Positions 17,399 to 20,332 of a stretch of 20,332 nucleotides of DNA are shown in pieces. A model generated the notes under the pieces. It was not told where the DNA came from, did not search any database, and saw only the letters and a program-made list of their open reading frames with translations. The DNA is from an uncultured Sutterella sp. (GTDB lineage: Bacteria; Pseudomonadota; Gammaproteobacteria; Burkholderiales; Burkholderiaceae_F), in NCBI GenBank assembly GCA_905212345.1, contig CAJMEC010000032.1, positions 1-20,332 of the forward strand. Direction: 5' to 3'. The position numbers and the translations under genes were made by a program. How positions within the stretch are numbered: the first letter of the stretch is position 1; the number at the start of each line of letters is the position of its first letter.

Positions 17399-19410
17399 CA
17401 ATAAGCCTCATCCGGGTTATCCAAAAAAGAATAAACTCGAGCAAATTCCTGCGTTCGAATCATTGCCGGCAGGCTTTCAAGAACGACACGACCATAACGC
17501 TTTTGCAACAGACGATTGTCGCCGAAAACAATGACTCCGAAATCATTTTCACTGCGGATAAGGCGACCGACTCCCTGGCGCAAAGTCGTAATCATTTCCG
17601 GCAGCTGATAGCTCATAAAAGGATTTTTCCCCTGATCGGCAAACCAGTCTTTCTTCGCTCGAGCCACCGGGGTGTCAAATTGAGCGAAGGGCATTTTATC
17701 AATCACGACAAGCTGAAGCGCGTCGCCTTTCATATCAACGCCTTCCCAAAAACTCATTGAACCCACCAACACCGCATTGGGCATGGACTTAAAACGATCA
17801 AGCAACTCTGATTTCGGTGCTTCGCCCTGCACACATAAAGTGAAGTTAGCTCCCATCCTTAGGCGCAATTCATTGGCGATAGCTTCCATTGAACGGAAAC
17901 TTGTGCAAAGGAAAAAAGCTCTGCCTTGAGTTTTTTGCAATAAAGGCCATGTAGCTTCAACCAGTTCCTGAGCAAAATTGTCTTCAAAAACTCCCGGCAA
18001 ATTTTTAGGTAAGTAAAAACGAGCCTGATAAGCAAAGTTAAAAGGACTGTCCCATGTATATGTCTGAGTTTCTTTTGAAAGACCAAGTTCACCCAAGAAA
18101 TAAGAAAAATCCGCGCTGCCATCATCTTTTCGGGTTGAAATGGTGGCGCTTGTTAATATCCAAGCGTTACGCATTTTCTCCCGAGCTTTCGCAAAGGGTT
18201 GCGCAAGCGAGAGCGGCGTATTAGAGAAAAAGACATTTTGATCTGTCAAACGAAGCCAAAGCACGGAGGGAATCCCGCCAACCGTTTTAACCGCAGAAGG
18301 ATTCGTAAGTGTAACTTGCCAGTCCTGCATCCGTTTTAAAAGGTCAGCAGCCCTATCTGAAAAAAGATCACATTCTTCGTTTGATCCTTCAAGAGACTTA
18401 AAAGTCTTGGCAATCGTGAGAACTGACTCTATCAGTTTTTCAAAAGGCTCTTTAATACTTTGGGCGAAACCTTCGATGGAATTGATTTCAATTTCAGTAT
18501 CGATTTCTACTCCAAGACCTCGGTGAATGAGCTGGTGAAGATTAAGAGCGGCTTTTTTAACATCGAGGAACACATCATCCCATCGAACGACACCGGCCGC
18601 GTGGGCCTTACCGATCAGGCGGCCTTCTTCAGAAAAATCCTGTAATTCCCAAAGCGAGAAGATATCAGAGAAATAATCTATTCCAATATCTGGTAGTTTG
18701 TGCGCTTCATCGAGGATCACTAAATCGGCATCGGGCAATAACTCAGCCATGGTGTCATCTTTGAGGCTGAGGTCGGCCATGAAGAGATGATGATTGACAA
18801 TCACAATATCGGCCTCATGAGCGCGGGCTCGGGCACGATTGACAAAACAATCGTCATAGTGCGGACACTTCGATTTACCTAAGCAATTGTCTTTTGTGCT
18901 CGTCACCCATGGCCAAAGCGGATCTTTTTCAGGTATCCCCGGAATATCGTTTTTATCACCGGTTGCGTCTCGCCTGGCAAAGTCGATGATTTTTTTCAGC
19001 CGCTTATAGCTGTCAGCTTCGGGTAAAAGACCCCGATCCACGAGCCTATTTAAACGTTCTTTACAGATATAGTTTCCGCGGCCTTTAAGCACCGCCACAT
19101 CGGCATCGACGGCAAGCGCTGAGCAAATTCGACCGACATCTTTCTCGAATAACTGATCTTGAAGTGTTTTACTGGCCGTGGAGACAATCGTTTTAGAGCG
19201 AGAAAGAATCGCTGGCACCAGATAAGCAAATGTTTTCCCGGTACCGGTGCCGGCTTCTACGACTGCCACGCCCTGCGATTGAATCGCCCGGCCCACCGCT
19301 TGGGCAAATTGCAATTGGCTGTCACGGCGCTTGAATCCCTCAATTTGGCGGCACAAAGGACCGTTGGCATCAAAGGCTTTGACAATAGCTTCTTCTAAGC
19401 GGGAATCCAT
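17398..19410 (-). CDS. DinG/YoaA-type (XPD-like) Fe-S ATP-dependent DNA helicase
   Basis: 670 residues. A superfamily 2 helicase of the XPD/DinG group with Walker A EAGTGTGKT (52-60), four cysteines that fit the [4Fe-4S] cluster (C116, C176, C182, C188), DEAH at 234-237 and motif VI RQGVGRLIR (611-619). These enzymes unwind DNA 5' to 3' and act on R-loops, forks and damaged DNA in the cytosol. The absence of a N-terminal exonuclease domain and the length (E. coli YoaA about 640, DinG about 716) suggest a YoaA-like member, but I would not separate YoaA from DinG on this alone. It starts 3 bases after the stop of the upstream secreted-protein gene and overlaps the SNF2 gene by one base, so the two helicases should be made together. 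No close Shine-Dalgarno is seen at its ATG; an AAGG lies about 14 bases upstream. Confidence 0.94.
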   Translation of the reverse strand: MDSRLEEAIVKAFDANGPLCRQIEGFKRRDSQLQFAQAVGRAIQSQGVAVVEAGTGTGKTFAYLVPAILSRSKTIVSTASKTLQDQLFEKDVGRICSALAVDADVAVLKGRGNYICKERLNRLVDRGLLPEADSYKRLKKIIDFARRDATGDKNDIPGIPEKDPLWPWVTSTKDNCLGKSKCPHYDDCFVNRARARAHEADIVIVNHHLFMADLSLKDDTMAELLPDADLVILDEAHKLPDIGIDYFSDIFSLWELQDFSEEGRLIGKAHAAGVVRWDDVFLDVKKAALNLHQLIHRGLGVEIDTEIEINSIEGFAQSIKEPFEKLIESVLTIAKTFKSLEGSNEECDLFSDRAADLLKRMQDWQVTLTNPSAVKTVGGIPSVLWLRLTDQNVFFSNTPLSLAQPFAKAREKMRNAWILTSATISTRKDDGSADFSYFLGELGLSKETQTYTWDSPFNFAYQARFYLPKNLPGVFEDNFAQELVEATWPLLQKTQGRAFFLCTSFRSMEAIANELRLRMGANFTLCVQGEAPKSELLDRFKSMPNAVLVGSMSFWEGVDMKGDALQLVVIDKMPFAQFDTPVARAKKDWFADQGKNPFMSYQLPEMITTLRQGVGRLIRSENDFGVIVFGDNRLLQKRYGRVVLESLPAMIRTQEFARVYSFLDNPDEAY

Positions 19411-19413
19411 GAA

Positions 19414-20094
19414 TTAAAAAAGGCCTTCATTTTGACTGTTTTCTTTTTGAAGCTTCTGAGCCTGTTCACGTTTTTGACGCTCAGCTTCATACGCGGCCTT
19501 TCTCGCTTCACGTTTGGCTTTTCGTTCAGCCGCTTCTTTTTGCAGCTGCGCTACGCGTTCATCCTGCGCTTTAAGTTTCGCCTCATAAGCGGCCTCATTT
19601 GCTTGCTCTTGCTGTTGACGCGCGGATTGCTTGGCTATTTTCTCATCGTTATTTTTAACACTTGCGCGTTGTGCCGGCATGGAAGGCTGCTGAGCGGCCT
19701 GCGCACGGCGCTCTTTAGACTTAAAAATTCGAATCTGGTGATCGGCCTTGCGAATCAATTGATTGGCGATACGTGTACGTTTATAAAGGACACTTTCAGC
19801 CCGTTCTATGCAATCGTTGACAAAGACCTTTTTCTGACAAAGATAGGTATGGCCCTCGCGAAGTCTTTGAATGCGCTTGAGTTCCGCTTCACCGATCGCC
19901 TTTGCCTTTTCTGCTTCCTCTAGGGATTTAAATTCCGGATCAACATAATCCGGATCCAGAGGACTAGGCGCTACAACACCGGCTTCCCAACCGAGCTCTT
20001 CGGGGGTTACGAATTCAGCATCTTCATTGGCGGCTGCAAAAACAGAAGTCGCCAAGGCCATCATGACTAACCCGACTGTAATTTTTTTACGCAT
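19414..20094 (-). CDS. Secreted coiled-coil protein with a Cys...VNDC motif, function unknown
   Basis: 226 residues with a clear Sec signal peptide: RKK, a hydrophobic stretch 5-19, and a cleavage site after VFA at residue 20. The mature protein begins acidic (NEDAEF...) with Pro/Asp-rich sequence to about 55. A helical part then contains two cysteines (C86, C95) in the arrangement CQKKVFVNDC. From about 125 it is low-complexity and coiled-coil prone, rich in Gln, Ala, Lys, Glu and Arg. From memory, small secreted proteins with a C...VNDC element near a charged coiled coil recur in Betaproteobacteria; I know no function for them. The two Cys may form a disulfide in the periplasm. It is the first gene of the operon with the DinG/YoaA-type helicase and the SNF2 protein. 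A weak TAGGT Shine-Dalgarno precedes the ATG. No homology-based role is claimed. Confidence 0.8.
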   Translation of the reverse strand: MRKKITVGLVMMALATSVFAAANEDAEFVTPEELGWEAGVVAPSPLDPDYVDPEFKSLEEAEKAKAIGEAELKRIQRLREGHTYLCQKKVFVNDCIERAESVLYKRTRIANQLIRKADHQIRIFKSKERRAQAAQQPSMPAQRASVKNNDEKIAKQSARQQQEQANEAAYEAKLKAQDERVAQLQKEAAERKAKREARKAAYEAERQKREQAQKLQKENSQNEGLF

Positions 20095-20332
20095 AAAAAT
20101 ACCTATCTACCGTTATCGCAGAAATTTTAATCAAGACTAATTGGATTTTCTTTAATTTGAACAGATGCTCACCAAAAACACTTTTTGAAAATCATGAAAT
20201 AGATTTGTTTAATTTGACATTCATCAAATTTAAAGATTGTTGATTTTGTTGTTAATAATGTCGACAAAAAGAATATGATATTTACTAACTACTTGATTTA
20301 TAGATCTATTTGAGAAATGAGTTAATCTATCC
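20095..20332. promoter_or_regulatory. AT-rich gene-free region upstream of the helicase operon
   Basis: 238 bases to the window edge with no convincing gene on either strand and much higher A+T than the rest. On the minus strand a TAAAAT -10-like box lies at 20129-20124, about 30 bases before the 20094 start, but without a recognisable -35 box. The region also contains an AATTTGA / TCAAATT inverted repeat and a small palindrome ATAGATCTAT (20300-20309). It most likely holds the operon promoter and perhaps that of a gene beyond the edge. Confidence 0.5.
20211..20230. repeat. Inverted repeat, operator-like
   Basis: AATTTGA (20211-20217) and TCAAATT (20224-20230) are perfect 7-base arms around a 6-base spacer (CATTCA), a 20-base dyad of the size typical for a dimeric regulator. 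In such AT-rich sequence a chance match is quite possible, and no regulator gene is visible in the window. Confidence 0.3.

Noticed and set aside
19411..19435. AAGGCCTT palindrome followed by T-run (minus strand) between the secreted-protein gene and the helicase gene, considered as an intrinsic terminator
   Set aside because: The palindrome is only 8 bases and continuous, so it cannot form a proper stem and loop. It lies within the 3' end of the coding sequence, and the next gene starts 3 bases after the stop.
19432..19923. 163-codon hydrophobic open frame on the plus strand opposite the secreted coiled-coil gene
   Set aside because: The Leu/Phe-rich translation is what results from reading the complement of a Lys/Glu/Gln-rich low-complexity gene. 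The minus-strand gene has a signal peptide and sits in an operon, so it is preferred.
13829..20094. Considered calling the three-gene minus-strand operon a phage-defence system
   Set aside because: SNF2 and DinG-like helicases do occur in defence loci, but here there is no nuclease, methylase, integrase, tRNA-adjacent integration signal or other defence gene, and the flanks are housekeeping genes.

Overview
The window is a compact, gene-dense chromosomal stretch from a Gram-negative bacterium. It has an outer-membrane assembly lipoprotein (BamD), a TolC-type outer-membrane channel and a peptidoglycan glycosyltransferase (MtgA). The arrangement bamD divergent from rluD-pgeF, with a DinG/YoaA-type helicase nearby, is one I associate from memory with Burkholderiales (Betaproteobacteria). 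The moderate base composition would suit a gut-associated Sutterellaceae-like member, but that genus-level guess is weak. I see no rRNA, tRNA, CRISPR array, insertion sequence or phage gene. No gene-free stretch exceeds about 240 bases.

Layout, left to right. (1) The 5' part of an EamA/DMT-family membrane transporter on the minus strand (1-527), running off the left edge. (2) Divergently, mfd (649-4119), the transcription-repair coupling factor. (3) A tight four-gene plus-strand operon, 4162-8923: TolC-like channel, HlyD-like adaptor and two ABC-2-type permeases, with 4-base ATGA overlaps or short gaps. This looks like a complete envelope-spanning exporter except that no ABC ATPase gene is present. 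(4) A minus-strand operon read rluD - pgeF - rimO - mtgA (12763 down to 8904), with gaps of 2 to 17 bases; its last gene overlaps the last permease gene tail to tail by 20 bases. (5) bamD (12851-13618), divergent from rluD, with a good sigma70-type promoter and a convincing intrinsic terminator. (6) A minus-strand operon read from 20094 to 13829: a secreted coiled-coil protein with a Cys...VNDC motif, a DinG/YoaA-type Fe-S helicase and a large SWIM-SNF2 helicase. The joins are a 3-base gap and a 1-base TGATG overlap. (7) An AT-rich, gene-free 238-base region at the right edge that probably holds the promoter of operon 6.

How the genes fit together. mfd, the DinG/YoaA-type helicase and the SNF2 protein are DNA-transaction ATPases, but only the last two share a transcript. 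rluD, rimO and pgeF act on 23S rRNA, ribosomal protein S12 and (by family) mis-incorporated cell-wall or purine metabolites; mtgA and bamD build the envelope. The 4162-8923 operon is an efflux or export machine of unknown substrate.

Most of the window is ordinary housekeeping sequence. The less usual parts are the ATPase-less ABC-2 exporter cassette, the translational coupling of an XPD-like helicase to a SWIM-SNF2 helicase behind a secreted protein, and the very long uncharacterised middle part of the SNF2 protein. I found no clear evidence of a wholly new system.
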